A DNA stretch of 47,117 nucleotides from Desulfuromonas sp. (GCA_002869615.1 PKUH01000014.1:1-47117), one strand, 5' to 3'. Positions 19,449-27,877 are shown, counted from the stretch's first letter. Translations and numbers: made by a program. The notes: generated by a model from the letters alone, not told the origin.

Positions 19449-20016
19449 TGTGAAGAGTATACTGCTGGCTGGTGTCGGTGGTCAGGGAACTCTGCTGGCC
19501 AGTGAAGTCCTGGCAGAAGTGCTGATGCTGGCCGGGTTCGATGTGAAAAAAAGTGAAATTCATGGCATGTCCCAACGCGGCGGAAGCGTGACGTCGCATG
19601 TACGCTGGGGGGAGAAGGTGTTTTCACCGCTGATTCCGGCTGGAACCGCCGATATCCTGTTCGGTTTCGAGATCCTGGAGACCTACCGTCATTTACCGAT
19701 GCTGCGTAAGGGTGGGGCAATCGTAGCCAACGATCTCAAAATAGCCCCGGGGCCGGTTGCCAGTGGTACAGAAAGCTATCCGGATGATATCACGGCCAAA
19801 CTGAAAGAACAGGTTGATGATGTTTTGCTGGTTGACGGCATGGACAAGGCCAAACAGGCCGGGAATTACCGTACAGTCAACACGGTCCTGCTCGGTGCGC
19901 TCTCGAAGCGTATGGATATTTCCGAGGAGTTGTGGCTCAAGGCGCTGGAGAAACTGGTTCCGGAGAAGTTCCTTCAGGAAAACCTTAAGGCTTTCGAACT
20001 CGGTCGTCTGGCGTGA
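19438..20016 (+). CDS. iorB: Indolepyruvate:ferredoxin oxidoreductase, beta subunit
   Basis: Gamma-domain-like partner of IorA, 192 residues. It starts with the family's glycine motif GVGGQGTLLAS and has the conserved SEIHGMSQRGGSV segment. The ATG at 19438 has GGAGAAG just upstream and lies within the last codons of iorA. A much longer in-frame version from 19219 runs inside iorA in another frame and is rejected. The two subunits are translationally coupled. Confidence 0.95.
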   Translation: MANNVKSILLAGVGGQGTLLASEVLAEVLMLAGFDVKKSEIHGMSQRGGSVTSHVRWGEKVFSPLIPAGTADILFGFEILETYRHLPMLRKGGAIVANDLKIAPGPVASGTESYPDDITAKLKEQVDDVLLVDGMDKAKQAGNYRTVNTVLLGALSKRMDISEELWLKALEKLVPEKFLQENLKAFELGRLA

Positions 20017-20042
20017 CACCATCTCTTTAACGGGAGAAATCT

Positions 20043-21347
20043 ATGATCTGGAATGATGAATTTGAAACACTGCCGCGGGAAGCGTTGCAATCACTGCAAT
20101 TAAAACGTCTGCAACAAACCCTGCAGCGGGTTTACGAATCGGTCCCATTTTATCGCGATTCATTCAACAAGGCGAACCTGAAGCCGGCCGATGTTAAATC
20201 CCTGGAGGATCTGCAGCGGGTTCCGTTTACGCTCAAACAGGATATGCGGGACAACTATCCGTATGGCCTGTTTGCCGCACCTCTCGACCAGATCGTCCGT
20301 ATTCATGCCTCTTCCGGAACAACCGGCAAACCGACCGTCGTCGGCTATACCCGCAAGGACATCGACAACTGGTCGGAAATGATGGCCCGATCGTTCGCTG
20401 CCGCCGGTGCCCATGCCGGTGATGTCATTCACAATGCCTACGGATACGGCCTTTTTACGGGTGGCCTCGGAGCTCACTACGGCGCCGAAATGCTCGGCGC
20501 ATCGGTCATACCGATGTCTGGCGGCAACACCAAACGCCAGATCATGATCATGCAGGACTTCGGTTCGACGGTCCTGACCTGTACACCATCCTATTGTCTC
20601 TACCTGGCGGAAGCGGCAGCCGAAGAGGGGGTCGATATCCGCGACCTGCCGCTCAGGGTCGGTATCCATGGCGCCGAGCCATGGAGTGAGCAGATGCGGG
20701 ACGAGATAGAAGAGAAACTCGGGATCAAGGCGATCGACATCTATGGTCTCTCCGAAATCATGGGGCCAGGTGTCGGAATCGAATGTATCGAAGCGCAAAG
20801 CGGCCTGCACATCTGGGAAGATCATTTCATCCCCGAGATTATCAATCCGGAGACGGGGGAAATCCTGCCGTACGGAGAGAAGGGCGAGCTGGTGATAACG
20901 ACCATCACCAAGGAAGGGATTCCGATGATCCGCTACCGGACCCGGGATATTACGCGAATCATTCCCGAACCCTGCGTATGCGGCCGGACTCACATCCGGC
21001 TTGAAAGAATGAGCGGTCGTTCCGACGACATGCTGATAATTCGCGGGGTCAACGTCTTCCCTTCACAGATTGAAAGCATTCTGATGAATATCGAGGGGGT
21101 TGAGCCGCATTATCTGCTGGTAGTTGACCGGGACGACAACCTCGATACGCTGGAAGTCCAGGTCGAGGTAAATGAATCGATTTTCTCGGATGAAGTCAAG
21201 GTTTTACAGGGTTTAAACAAGGAAATCAGGTACCAGATCAAGGAATTACTCGGCGTGACCTGTGAAGTCAGGCTGGTCGAACCGAAAACCATTGCCCGGA
21301 GCGAGGGTAAAGCGCAGCGCGTGATCGACAAGCGTCAGGACGCATAA
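20043..21347 (+). CDS. paaK: Phenylacetate-CoA ligase, copy 1
   Basis: AMP-forming aryl-acetate:CoA ligase, 434 residues. The phosphate-binding motif SSGTTGKPT (90-98) and the adenylate motifs [12 protein letters not shown] and YRTRDI are intact, as is [18 protein letters not shown] leading to the small C-terminal domain. It activates aryl acetates, or links aryl-acetyl-CoA made by IorAB to ATP when run in reverse. It is separated from iorB by 26 nt, with GGGAGA before the ATG. A second ligase of identical length follows after an ACT gene. Substrate choice between the two cannot be read here. Confidence 0.94.
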   Translation: MIWNDEFETLPREALQSLQLKRLQQTLQRVYESVPFYRDSFNKANLKPADVKSLEDLQRVPFTLKQDMRDNYPYGLFAAPLDQIVRIHASSGTTGKPTVVGYTRKDIDNWSEMMARSFAAAGAHAGDVIHNAYGYGLFTGGLGAHYGAEMLGASVIPMSGGNTKRQIMIMQDFGSTVLTCTPSYCLYLAEAAAEEGVDIRDLPLRVGIHGAEPWSEQMRDEIEEKLGIKAIDIYGLSEIMGPGVGIECIEAQSGLHIWEDHFIPEIINPETGEILPYGEKGELVITTITKEGIPMIRYRTRDITRIIPEPCVCGRTHIRLERMSGRSDDMLIIRGVNVFPSQIESILMNIEGVEPHYLLVVDRDDNLDTLEVQVEVNESIFSDEVKVLQGLNKEIRYQIKELLGVTCEVRLVEPKTIARSEGKAQRVIDKRQDA

Positions 21348-21365
21348 TCGAGACAGGGGGTTGCT

Positions 21366-21797
21366 ATGAAGGTAGAACAGATTTCCATATTTATTGAGAA
21401 CAAATCAGGACGCCTGGCAGAAGTAACGCGGGTTCTCGGCGACGCCGGGGTGAATATCCGGGCGCTCTCTCTGGCCGACACCTCCGATTTCGGTATCCTG
21501 CGCCTGATCGTTGACCAGAACGACAAGGCCAAGGAGACCCTGAAAGCCGAAGGGTTTACGGTCAACAAGACCGAAGTTGTCGCGGTTGAGGTTCCCGATG
21601 AACCCAAGGGGCTTTTCAGTATCCTGAATGTTCTCGAAAACGGAAACGTTAATGTCGAGTACATGTATGCATTTGTTGAACGTTGTGGAGAAAATGCCGT
21701 CATCATTTTTCGCTTCGATGATATTGAAAGTGCCATCAAGGTCCTGATTGATAACGGAATCACAGTTCTTAAAGGTGAACGTGTCTACCAGATGTAG
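21366..21797 (+). CDS. Tandem ACT-domain protein
   Basis: 143-residue protein made of two ACT domains: [20 protein letters not shown] at the start and a second from about residue 70 ([19 protein letters not shown]). ACT domains bind amino acids at domain interfaces and control enzymes. Proteins of this type accompany ior/paaK clusters and probably sense aromatic amino acids. It is likely cytoplasmic and allosteric, with no catalytic domain. It sits 18 nt after paaK copy 1 and about 48 nt before copy 2. Confidence 0.9.
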   Translation: MKVEQISIFIENKSGRLAEVTRVLGDAGVNIRALSLADTSDFGILRLIVDQNDKAKETLKAEGFTVNKTEVVAVEVPDEPKGLFSILNVLENGNVNVEYMYAFVERCGENAVIIFRFDDIESAIKVLIDNGITVLKGERVYQM

Positions 21798-21845
21798 TCC
21801 GCTTCAGCACTGTTATCGATCACAGCCAACACAACAGGAATTATT

Positions 21846-23150
21846 TTGAGTAGAATCTGGGCTCCGGAAAAAGAGTGTCTCGACCGTGATGAATTAAGCA
21901 CTCTGCAATTATCAAGACTCAAGAAAACAATTAAAAGAGTCTATGATAAAGTCCCGTGTTATAAGGATAAATTCAAGACCTACGGGATTCATCCCGAAGA
22001 GATCCATCACCTCGATGATTTATCGAGGCTGCCTTTTACAACCAAGGAAGATCTCCGCCTGAATTATCCTTATGGCATGTTTGCAGTACCGCTGAAGGAT
22101 GTTGTCCGCATCCATTCATCATCCGGCACAACCGGCAAACCGACCGTTGTCGGTTATTCGCGAAAAGACCTCGAAAGCTGGACTGAACTTACGGCCCGGT
22201 TCATGACTGCGGCCGGGGTTGACGAAAATGACATCGTTCACATTGCCTTTGGATACGGTCTTTTTACCGGAGCATTCGGACTCCATTATGGCGCCGAAAA
22301 GATCGGTGCATCGGTCATCCCGATGTCGAGCGGCAATACCGATAAACAGATCATGATCATGCAGGATTATCGGTCAACAGCCCTCGTCTGCACCCCTTCG
22401 TACGCATTGACCCTGGCCGACCGGATGGAGAAATCGGGGTATGATATCGACTCCCTGCATCTCAAGGTCGGGCTATTCGGCGCCGAACCGTGGAGTGAAG
22501 AGTTACGCAAGGAGATTGAAGCCCGACTCGGCATTGTCGCAACCGACAACTACGGACTCTCCGAGGTCATGGGCCCCGGTGTCGCCGGAGAATGTCTCAA
22601 CCGGAACGGAATGCACATCTTTGAAGACCATTTTATCCCCGAAATCATCGACCCGGAATCAGGGGAGGTCATGCCGTCAGGCTCTATCGGCGAACTGGTT
22701 CTGACCTGCATCAACAAAGAGGCTTTTCCGATGGTCCGCTATCGGACCCGCGATATAACCCGTCTCGATTACGAGCCATGCGCCTGCGGCCGGACCCATG
22801 TCCGGATGATGAAAACAATGGGGCGCTCCGATGACATGCTGATCATCAAGGGGGTCAATGTTTTCCCGACACAAATTGAAGAGATTCTGTTCCAGGTAGA
22901 AGGGTGTGAGCCGAACTATCAGTTGATTCTCGACAAAAAAGGGGCAATGGACACCCTGGAAATCCATATCGAGGTCAATGAACGGATCTTTTTTGACGAG
23001 ATGAAGAAACAAAGGGAATTCGTCAGCATCCTCGAACGGAAGCTCGCTTCAAATCTCGGCGTCGGGGCAACGGTCAAGCTTGTCGAACCGTCGTCGCTGA
23101 CCCGTCACGAAGGGAAGGCTCAACGCATCATTGACAATAGGAACAAGTGA
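21846..23150 (+). CDS. paaK: Phenylacetate-CoA ligase, copy 2
   Basis: Paralogue of the first ligase, also 434 residues. It shares the motifs [34 protein letters not shown] and [18 protein letters not shown]. It starts at TTG with AGGAA 5 nt upstream; no ATG gives a complete N terminus. The two copies differ most in the N-terminal 80 residues and in the C-terminal domain, which is consistent with different aryl substrates. It closes the ior-paaK operon. No clear terminator follows before the tRNA promoter. Confidence 0.93.
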   Translation: MSRIWAPEKECLDRDELSTLQLSRLKKTIKRVYDKVPCYKDKFKTYGIHPEEIHHLDDLSRLPFTTKEDLRLNYPYGMFAVPLKDVVRIHSSSGTTGKPTVVGYSRKDLESWTELTARFMTAAGVDENDIVHIAFGYGLFTGAFGLHYGAEKIGASVIPMSSGNTDKQIMIMQDYRSTALVCTPSYALTLADRMEKSGYDIDSLHLKVGLFGAEPWSEELRKEIEARLGIVATDNYGLSEVMGPGVAGECLNRNGMHIFEDHFIPEIIDPESGEVMPSGSIGELVLTCINKEAFPMVRYRTRDITRLDYEPCACGRTHVRMMKTMGRSDDMLIIKGVNVFPTQIEEILFQVEGCEPNYQLILDKKGAMDTLEIHIEVNERIFFDEMKKQREFVSILERKLASNLGVGATVKLVEPSSLTRHEGKAQRIIDNRNK

Positions 23151-23214
23151 CTTAATACACTGTATTTACTACCTTTTATATCTAAAACATGAATGGCGGA
23201 TAGATTATTGCGGC

Positions 23215-23243
23215 TTGACATTTCCTCCTAAACAAACCATAAT
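23215..23243 (+). promoter_or_regulatory. Promoter of tRNA-Pro
   Basis: TTGACA (23215-23220), 17-nt spacer, CATAAT (23238-23243), 14 nt before the first base of the tRNA. This geometry is typical of single tRNA genes. Confidence 0.75.
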
Positions 23244-23257
23244 CCGACGACTTTAAT

Positions 23258-23334
23258 CGGGATGTAGCGCAGTCTGGTAGCGCACTTGACTGGGGGTCAA
23301 GTGGTCGCTGGTTCGAATCCAGTCATCCCGACCA
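23258..23334 (+). tRNA. tRNA-Pro (anticodon GGG)
   Basis: Complete 77-nt tRNA with encoded CCA. The acceptor stem is CGGGATG/CATCCCG. The anticodon stem CTTGA/TCAAG encloses loop CTGGGGG, giving anticodon GGG for proline codon CCC (and CCU). The T arm contains GGTTCGAATCC. It is followed at once by a perfect terminator. An accessory region begins downstream, so this tRNA is a candidate integration site. Confidence 0.95.
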
Positions 23335-23340
23335 TTCCAG

Positions 23341-23376
23341 AAAACGGAAGTGATTACAATCACTTCCGTTTTTTTA
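23341..23376 (+). terminator. Rho-independent terminator after tRNA-Pro
   Basis: Perfect 13-bp stem: AAACGGAAGTGAT and ATCACTTCCGTTT around the 4-nt loop TACA, then a run of seven T. The A-run on its other side means it could work on both strands. Confidence 0.93.
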
Positions 23377-23380
23377 TCGC

Positions 23381-23408
23381 TTGTCTTCAGAGGAAACAGA
23401 ATTATAAT
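23381..23408 (+). promoter_or_regulatory. Candidate promoter of the PilZ gene
   Basis: TTGTCT (23381-23386), 16-nt spacer, TATAAT (23403-23408), just after the tRNA terminator and 35 nt before the first possible start of the PilZ gene. Confidence 0.5.
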
Positions 23409-23443
23409 ATAAAGCATACATAAACAAAGAGTTTGCCGGTTTC

Positions 23444-23800
23444 ATGCGGGGTTCAATATATAAAGCCATGACTGAGAAAAGAACCGGACAGGATAAACGC
23501 GTCAATATCAAGCTGACGGTAAACTTCGGGACCAGGGATATCAGCAATCTCGGATTTACTGAAGATATATCCGCGTCCGGAATATTCCTGAAAACAGCGA
23601 GAGTATATCCGGTTGGCACAAACCTGAAAATAGAGATTACTACTGATGATGGAGAGATTATCCGGATACTGGGATACGTCCATTGGTCAAAAGAGGTTCC
23701 ACCCAACCTCGTATGGACTGTCAATGATGCGGGGATGGGTATACAGATCATCCGGTTTGTATGTGGACAGGATATCTACTTCAGGCTTTTAAAAGAGTGA
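23444..23800 (+). CDS. PilZ-domain protein
   Basis: Single-domain c-di-GMP receptor candidate of 118 residues. PilZ signatures: a basic cluster near the N terminus (KRTGQDKRV, in the place of RxxxR) and D-x-S-x-x-G as DISASGIFL, followed by the barrel (GTNLKIEITTDDGE, GYVHW, GMGIQI). The basic cluster is not an exact RxxxR, so binding is likely but unproven. Starts at 23444 or ATG 23468 are possible; neither has a clear binding site. It is followed after 20 nt by a small exported protein gene. Confidence 0.82.
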   Translation: MRGSIYKAMTEKRTGQDKRVNIKLTVNFGTRDISNLGFTEDISASGIFLKTARVYPVGTNLKIEITTDDGEIIRILGYVHWSKEVPPNLVWTVNDAGMGIQIIRFVCGQDIYFRLLKE

Positions 23801-23820
23801 AGTAAAGGAGAGGAAGCGGA

Positions 23821-24162
23821 ATGTTTGGGAAGGTAGGCACTGTATCGATTACAATACTTATGCTGAGCGCAATACTGCTGCCGGCAACCCCGGTAAACGC
23901 TGAATACCGGTTCACAGACGGCACGGAAATGGATATCCAATGGTATGAACAGGAGAATAAGATTCTCAACAACAAGGTCTGCTTCAATTACGAGAAAGAT
24001 CGAAGAAAATATCGGCAATGCCGACGTAAGGCAAAAGACTATTTCCGCGAAGAGTGCGACTTTTATGAAATAAAAATCAGAAACACCAAGAAGAAAAAAA
24101 GACACATCTACCAGGACGACAAAGAAAAGTTCTGTTCAGCCTTCGAATCCTACCAACCCTAG
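23821..24162 (+). CDS. Small exported four-cysteine protein (W-x6-IL-x3-VCFNY family)
   Basis: No known family recognised. A signal peptide (cleavage near VNA, residue 27) precedes a charged mature domain with cysteines at 54, 67, 79 and 105. The pattern W41-x6-IL-x3-V-C-F-N-Y, then CRRKA and F-x-EEC, recurs in the gene at 24354-24776 with the same spacing for the first three cysteines (13 and 12 residues). The two are therefore paralogues. The mature protein is rich in Lys/Arg/Glu and probably helical, with two disulfides in the periplasm. GGAGAGGAAG precedes the ATG. It is probably co-transcribed with the PilZ gene. Confidence 0.78.
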   Translation: MFGKVGTVSITILMLSAILLPATPVNAEYRFTDGTEMDIQWYEQENKILNNKVCFNYEKDRRKYRQCRRKAKDYFREECDFYEIKIRNTKKKKRHIYQDDKEKFCSAFESYQP

Positions 24163-24250
24163 AAAATAATCAAATAATGTAAGAAAAATGTAAGATTTCC
24201 ACTGTATAATAAGATGATTTTGAACAACATTGAGGGAGGGGGCCTGAACG

Positions 24251-24439
24251 ATGCGTGGTCATTTGAAAGATGAAATTTACTGTGGTAACTATACTACGAA
24301 AGTTGTTCATGATATTACTCGGGAAAAAACCGAATGCCAGCTGAAGGGATGTATTGAAAATGGTGAGGATATTCCTTTTGAGTCTCTGGAATTGGCAGAA
24401 AAAGCCGGTTATAAAAAATGCGGGTTCTGCCTGCCATAA
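24251..24439 (+). CDS. Ada-like zinc-binding mini-protein
   Basis: 62-residue protein resembling the metal-binding domain found in Ada and at the C terminus of some nucleases. The signature is the end: ESLELAEKAGYKKCGFCLP, matching the family's 'S-x-x-x-A-x-x-AGY-x-x-C-x-x-C-x-P' pattern. Cysteines are at 11, 29, 34, 57 and 60; Cys29 or 34 with Cys57 and Cys60 and His20 are the likely zinc ligands. GGAGGGGG precedes the ATG. No enzymatic domain is attached, so it may be a stand-alone DNA- or protein-binding knuckle. It overlaps the start region of the next gene. Confidence 0.72.
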   Translation: MRGHLKDEIYCGNYTTKVVHDITREKTECQLKGCIENGEDIPFESLELAEKAGYKKCGFCLP

Positions 24440-24776
24440 TATTCGCGCAGCTTTACTCGTCGTTTTGATATGTGCAGTGAGTGCAGCAGCGGTCGCCGCC
24501 CCGGTGATCGATCCGAGTCAGTTACCCGTTGAGACGGACGCACCAGAGCCACTTGAAGTGCTCTGGAAAGAACGTTCGGGAGAGATCCTCCTTGAAACTG
24601 TCTGCTTTAATTATGCAGATGCTCCAGATAAAAAAGAGGGGTGTCGGAAACTGGCCTTGAAGAAATTTAAAGAGGAGTGTGCGCGCAACAAGGAACTCTA
24701 TCTCGATTTCTACTACAAGAGATACAAAGAGGCAATGCACAAGTACTGTGATGCTGCAGACGACTTCGGAAAATGA
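24354..24776 (+). CDS. Four-cysteine exported protein, paralogue, start uncertain
   Basis: Paralogue of the protein at 23821-24162: W71-x6-IL-x3-VCFNY, CRKLA, F-x-EEC and a final Cys132. Cysteines 84, 97 and 109 have the same spacing as in the first protein. From the ATG at 24354, about 30 unrelated residues precede a good hydrophobic signal core (RAALLVVLICAVSAAAVAA), and that stretch overlaps the upstream zinc mini-protein gene in another frame. Another ATG at 24418 opens a frame MRVLPAIIFAQLYSSF that stops at 24466 and would make a normal signal peptide start if shifted by one base. So the start is either an unusual internal codon (for example ATT 24441), or the gene carries an early frameshift or sequence error. 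The mature domain is intact. Confidence 0.6.
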   Translation: MKMVRIFLLSLWNWQKKPVIKNAGSACHNIRAALLVVLICAVSAAAVAAPVIDPSQLPVETDAPEPLEVLWKERSGEILLETVCFNYADAPDKKEGCRKLALKKFKEECARNKELYLDFYYKRYKEAMHKYCDAADDFGK

Positions 24777-24887
24777 TTCATGGCGGTGTTAATCCATTAA
24801 ATCCAGCAACTTCACTTCATCACAAACCCTTGCACCAACTTCGCTCCATACAGAAATATTTTAAGGCCCAGGAAGAAGAGGGGGCAT

Positions 24888-25559
24888 GTGGTTGATTTAA
24901 TGCAATTTATTGACAGTCTAAGTGCTGAAGGGACAACCTTAATACTTCTTTTATTCACAGCACTAGTTTTTGGTTTTTTAATCGGGCGAATTAAGGCCTA
25001 TGTCTTTCATAATCGAGGAGAAGCTTTATTATCGAGTAAAATAAAGCAGAAGTTCCCACCTCCAGACTACCACCTGTTAAACCATGTCACACTTCCGACG
25101 AAGGACGGCTCTACTCAAATAGATCACATTCTAGTATCTCGTTATGGTGTATTTGTAATCGAAACAAAAAATTACAAAGGATGGATTTTCGCGAGTGAAA
25201 ATGCTCGCCAATGGACGCAGGTCTTATACAATACGAAATTCAGGTTTCAGAATCCTTTACGCCAAAACTACAAACATCTTTGTGTTGTTAGGGAACTACT
25301 TGATTTCTTGCCACCAGAAAACATTAATCCGGCAGTTGTCTTCACTGGTGATGCATCATTCAAGAAAGGTATTCCAGATGGGGTATTTACGTTATCTGAC
25401 TTTTTAGACTACGTTACTAGTCGCCCAACTGAGGTAATGTCTTTAAATCGTGTCCAGTTTTGCGTGGGAAGATTGGAAATGAACCGATATTCAGTCACCA
25501 AAGAAACAGATCTTCAACACATCAGTAATCTGAGACGTCGGTATGGAGATTTTAAGTAG
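24888..25559 (+). CDS. Membrane-anchored NERD-domain protein
   Basis: 223-residue protein with one N-terminal transmembrane helix (about 17-36) and a NERD (nuclease-related) domain after it. Family features: GEALLSSKI, then IDHILVSRYGVFVIETKNYKG with the restriction-nuclease-like D and E-x-K (IDH...ETKNY), and FQNPLRQNYKH. These match the catalytic core of restriction-like folds, so nuclease activity is plausible. The GTG at 24888 follows GAGGGGG; ATG at 24900 is an alternative. Base composition from here to about 27000 is visibly AT-richer than in the core genes, which points to transfer. The role is unknown; NERD proteins occur in mobile and defence contexts. Confidence 0.82.
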   Translation: MVDLMQFIDSLSAEGTTLILLLFTALVFGFLIGRIKAYVFHNRGEALLSSKIKQKFPPPDYHLLNHVTLPTKDGSTQIDHILVSRYGVFVIETKNYKGWIFASENARQWTQVLYNTKFRFQNPLRQNYKHLCVVRELLDFLPPENINPAVVFTGDASFKKGIPDGVFTLSDFLDYVTSRPTEVMSLNRVQFCVGRLEMNRYSVTKETDLQHISNLRRRYGDFK

Positions 25560-25621
25560 CTTGAATTCGACATTGACGCATACGTATATATGCAAGCGAA
25601 AATTTACTTGAGTAAAGAAGA

Positions 25622-25655
25622 GGGCGGCCAGATATTTGACCGCCTTTGTTATTTG
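25622..25655 (+). terminator. Probable terminator after the NERD gene
   Basis: GGCGG (25623-25627) pairs with CCGCC (25640-25644), extended by CA/TG across one mismatch, followed by TTTGTTATTT. The rest of 25560-25709 shows no gene. Confidence 0.5.
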
Positions 25656-25709
25656 ATGTAATGTACTGAAAATACTATGAATTACTCTAATATTTGCAGG
25701 GGGTGTTTT

Positions 25710-26231
25710 ATGATGAAAAATATATTGATAGTAGTTTTTTTGACAATCTGTGTTTGTTCAACAGTTTGGGCAGAAAATGAGGTAGAGAAAGTTTCTTATA
25801 AGAAAATGCTCAACCTCAACGCGCAAAACATTCGTCAGATTAAAGAAGGGATGACAATCCCTGAGGTAGTAACCATAATGATGGACTTGCAGGCAAAAGT
25901 AAGGAGCGGTCCATTGAATAATCCTTGGAGAATAGAGTATAAGGGGGATACGGAAATATATCACTATTTAACTCGTGGCCATCCTCCGTTTTTACCCATT
26001 CTTGAGAACCAGGCAATTCCTGTCATATTCGTTGATGGTAAAGTTACAGCTGTCGGTAGACAATTCCTGAAAGAAGCCCGAAGTAAAGCAAGTCTGGATG
26101 AGCCTTTAAACGAAGCACCTGAAGGGACTTTAGAAGAGCGGTTAGCCAAACTTAAAGACTTGCGCGAAAAAGGGCTTATTGATCAACAAGAATATGATTC
26201 CCAAAAGAAACGAATTTTAGACAGCATATAA
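25710..26231 (+). CDS. Exported protein with C-terminal SHOCT motif
   Basis: 173-residue protein. A signal peptide (hydrophobic to about residue 21, cleavage near VWA) precedes a domain with IRQIKEGMTIPEVVTIMMD, the 'GM-x-x-x-E-V' start seen in small SmpA/DUF3192-like periplasmic folds. The last 34 residues are a SHOCT helix pair (EERLAKLKDLREKGLIDQQE), an oligomerisation motif common in mobile and phage proteins. The ATG at 25710 has AGGGGGTG upstream. A longer start at 25677 adds a non-signal stretch. The domain match is approximate. Confidence 0.75.
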   Translation: MMKNILIVVFLTICVCSTVWAENEVEKVSYKKMLNLNAQNIRQIKEGMTIPEVVTIMMDLQAKVRSGPLNNPWRIEYKGDTEIYHYLTRGHPPFLPILENQAIPVIFVDGKVTAVGRQFLKEARSKASLDEPLNEAPEGTLEERLAKLKDLREKGLIDQQEYDSQKKRILDSI

Positions 26232-26261
26232 TAACGACGCGTATTAATAATGAGGGAATTT

Positions 26262-26582
26262 ATGCACTTGAAATTAGTGTGGGGTATTGTCTTAATAGTT
26301 CTAGGTTTAACCCTTTCCTTGTATTGTCTCTTCAATTATCTCCACTTTTCTGGATATGAATATCTTTTCCATGATCTTTCATCCAAAGCTGACGTTGCTT
26401 TAAATCTCGCAATATTTGCTAAAGACGAAAATCAATTAAAAGAGTTCTCTGAAAGAATCATGATTCAATATATTGCTTTTGGAGTACTTGGTGTCATCAT
26501 GCAGATTGTTGGATCATTTTGGATCAGAGACTACACTCAGCATGCTGAGAGGATGCAAAGGCTTTGTAGTGATAAGTTATAA
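26262..26582 (+). CDS. Small two-helix membrane protein
   Basis: No family recognised. The 106-residue protein has two hydrophobic segments: about residues 5-26 (LVWGIVLIVLGLTLSLYCLF) and about 67-88 (YIAFGVLGVIMQIVGSFWI), separated by a loop of about 40 residues. The ATG at 26262 has GAGGGA 5 nt upstream, whereas the ATG at 26250 has no site. It lies 30 nt after the SHOCT protein gene and may be in the same transcript. Confidence 0.62.
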   Translation: MHLKLVWGIVLIVLGLTLSLYCLFNYLHFSGYEYLFHDLSSKADVALNLAIFAKDENQLKEFSERIMIQYIAFGVLGVIMQIVGSFWIRDYTQHAERMQRLCSDKL

Positions 26583-26618
26583 AGATGATCTTATTGAATC
26601 TTTTTGGAGGGGTGTCAA

Positions 26619-26999
26619 ATGCGATCAATTCTCGTTGTACTTTTCTTTTCACTGATACTACCAGCTTCAGCTTTTTCAATTCCCCTTAAAATCACATCTT
26701 ATGTCAGGGAAACAGGAATTATTGACGGCGCGACAATAACCTCTACTGGCTACCTTGAATTTTCTGGAATTAGCCATGGCGAAATTATTGTTAAGAGAGG
26801 TGGCAATTTACTTTCCACAGGAGTTGCAAAAGGTGGTATCTCCAATAATGGTGGAACTGTTAAAATTACCGGCATAACTCCTGTTGTTTTTGCAAATTCA
26901 GGAACGACAACGATTCACGGCATTGTAGATATTGTTAAAGGGAACGGGAAAGTAATATATAAAAGTGGTGCCGTCGTTGGAGGAAAGAAAATCAAATAA
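26619..26999 (+). CDS. Exported short beta-helix-like protein
   Basis: 126 residues with a signal peptide (RSILVVLFFSLILPASAFS). The mature part is a series of short beta turns rich in Gly, Ile, Val and Thr: GATITSTGYLEFSG, ISHGEIIVKRGGNLLSTG, GGISNNGGTVKITG. This resembles the repeating coils of a beta-solenoid (bactofilin- or autotransporter-like passenger), but is too short to assign. GGAGGGG lies 7 nt before the ATG. An in-frame TTG start at 26604 is less likely. Confidence 0.6.
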   Translation: MRSILVVLFFSLILPASAFSIPLKITSYVRETGIIDGATITSTGYLEFSGISHGEIIVKRGGNLLSTGVAKGGISNNGGTVKITGITPVVFANSGTTTIHGIVDIVKGNGKVIYKSGAVVGGKKIK

Positions 27000-27088
27000 A
27001 TCGACAATGACGCATAACGCATAGTTGTGTAACTTAGTAATGATTTCAGGTACATAGCTCTCCCTACCCAAAATCGCTGACCAGGGCT

Positions 27089-27117
27089 TGTCAGACAAAA
27101 GTGCCGAATGTCTGACA
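27089..27117. repeat. Inverted pair of TGTCTGACA downstream of the RHH pair
   Basis: TGTCAGACA (27089-27097) and TGTCTGACA (27109-27117) form a 9-bp inverted repeat with an 11-nt loop, 7 nt beyond the stop of the minus-strand gene. There is no T-run, so it is not a typical terminator. A third copy lies upstream of the RHH gene at 27929. Confidence 0.55.
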
Positions 27118-27123
27118 CAAATG

Positions 27124-27666
27124 TCAAATTTTTTGTGAATAACCTCCTTTCTGATTCTTCGAATTTAGCCTTCCAGAGGCACGAACGATCATCAAAACGA
27201 CCTCGTGGTTGGCCCAGGGATGATTTTGCCGTTTGAGGGCCTGATTCGTTGCTTTAATCGCCTCATGGCGATCCATTCCCTGCTCGAAAAGCTGGTCGAA
27301 GAGGGAGAGAACCTTGCCCTTGAAAGCTTCGGTCTCCAGCCGGCGCTGCTCGATCTCCACTGGATCGACCGCCTTATGCTCGGCCAATTTCATCCGTGAT
27401 TGACGCTCTACAACCCGCATAAACTCGTGCATTGTCGACAAAAAGGTCATGAACGACTTGGTCATTCCGAGCGGTAACGAGAACACCAAATCAACGCGGC
27501 CATCGCGGATCTGCTTCACCTGGTAATCGATCGAGGCGTCAGGGTCCAGGAGGTCGAACGAGCGAATCGGATCTGAGAAATGACGATCGATGTCTTGGAG
27601 GATCCGATCCGCATCCGGTTCACGGCCTCCGGGCGAAGCTCCAGCTGCGGATCGCTTAGTCGTCAT
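27124..27666 (-). CDS. RHH-associated helical protein, unknown function
   Basis: I do not recognise a family. The 180-residue product has an acidic/Asp-rich N-terminal part with DILDPDASIDYQVKQ-like strands (about 35-60), then long helices (about 65-160). The ATG at 27666 overlaps the end of the upstream ribbon-helix-helix gene by 11 nt, so the two are coupled. The pairing of a small DNA-binding protein with a helical partner resembles partition, mobilisation or toxin-antitoxin modules, but no motif confirms any of these. GC content is higher than in the preceding AT-rich genes. Confidence 0.65.
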   Translation of the reverse strand: MTTKRSAAGASPGGREPDADRILQDIDRHFSDPIRSFDLLDPDASIDYQVKQIRDGRVDLVFSLPLGMTKSFMTFLSTMHEFMRVVERQSRMKLAEHKAVDPVEIEQRRLETEAFKGKVLSLFDQLFEQGMDRHEAIKATNQALKRQNHPWANHEVVLMIVRASGRLNSKNQKGGYSQKI

Positions 27667-27877
27667 GACTCAGAACCGTGAGCCCCGGATCTCGAGGAGT
27701 GAACTGCCGCTCATCGAGAAACCTGACGACCAGGTGACGGACCAGGGCCGAGACAGCAATCGATTCATGCCGAGCGATCGACTGTAACCGATCCGCATCC
27801 TGGGACGTGAGCCGGAAGGTGACACGCTCGGGGTAGAAGAGGGACGATCCCCGTCCAAATTGCCGTTTTTTTGTCAT
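27656..27877 (-). CDS. Ribbon-helix-helix (CopG-like) DNA-binding protein
   Basis: 73-residue protein with the RHH pattern: a strand PERVTFRLTSQDADRLQ, then helix A (SIARHESIAVSALVRHLV) and helix B (VRFLDER). RVTFRL is the antiparallel strand that enters the major groove. GGAGG lies before the ATG. TGTCTGACA at 27929-27937, about 52 nt upstream, is a candidate operator. Such proteins act as antitoxins, plasmid copy or transfer regulators. Its partner is the overlapping downstream gene. Confidence 0.8.
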   Translation of the reverse strand: MTKKRQFGRGSSLFYPERVTFRLTSQDADRLQSIARHESIAVSALVRHLVVRFLDERQFTPRDPGLTVLSHDD

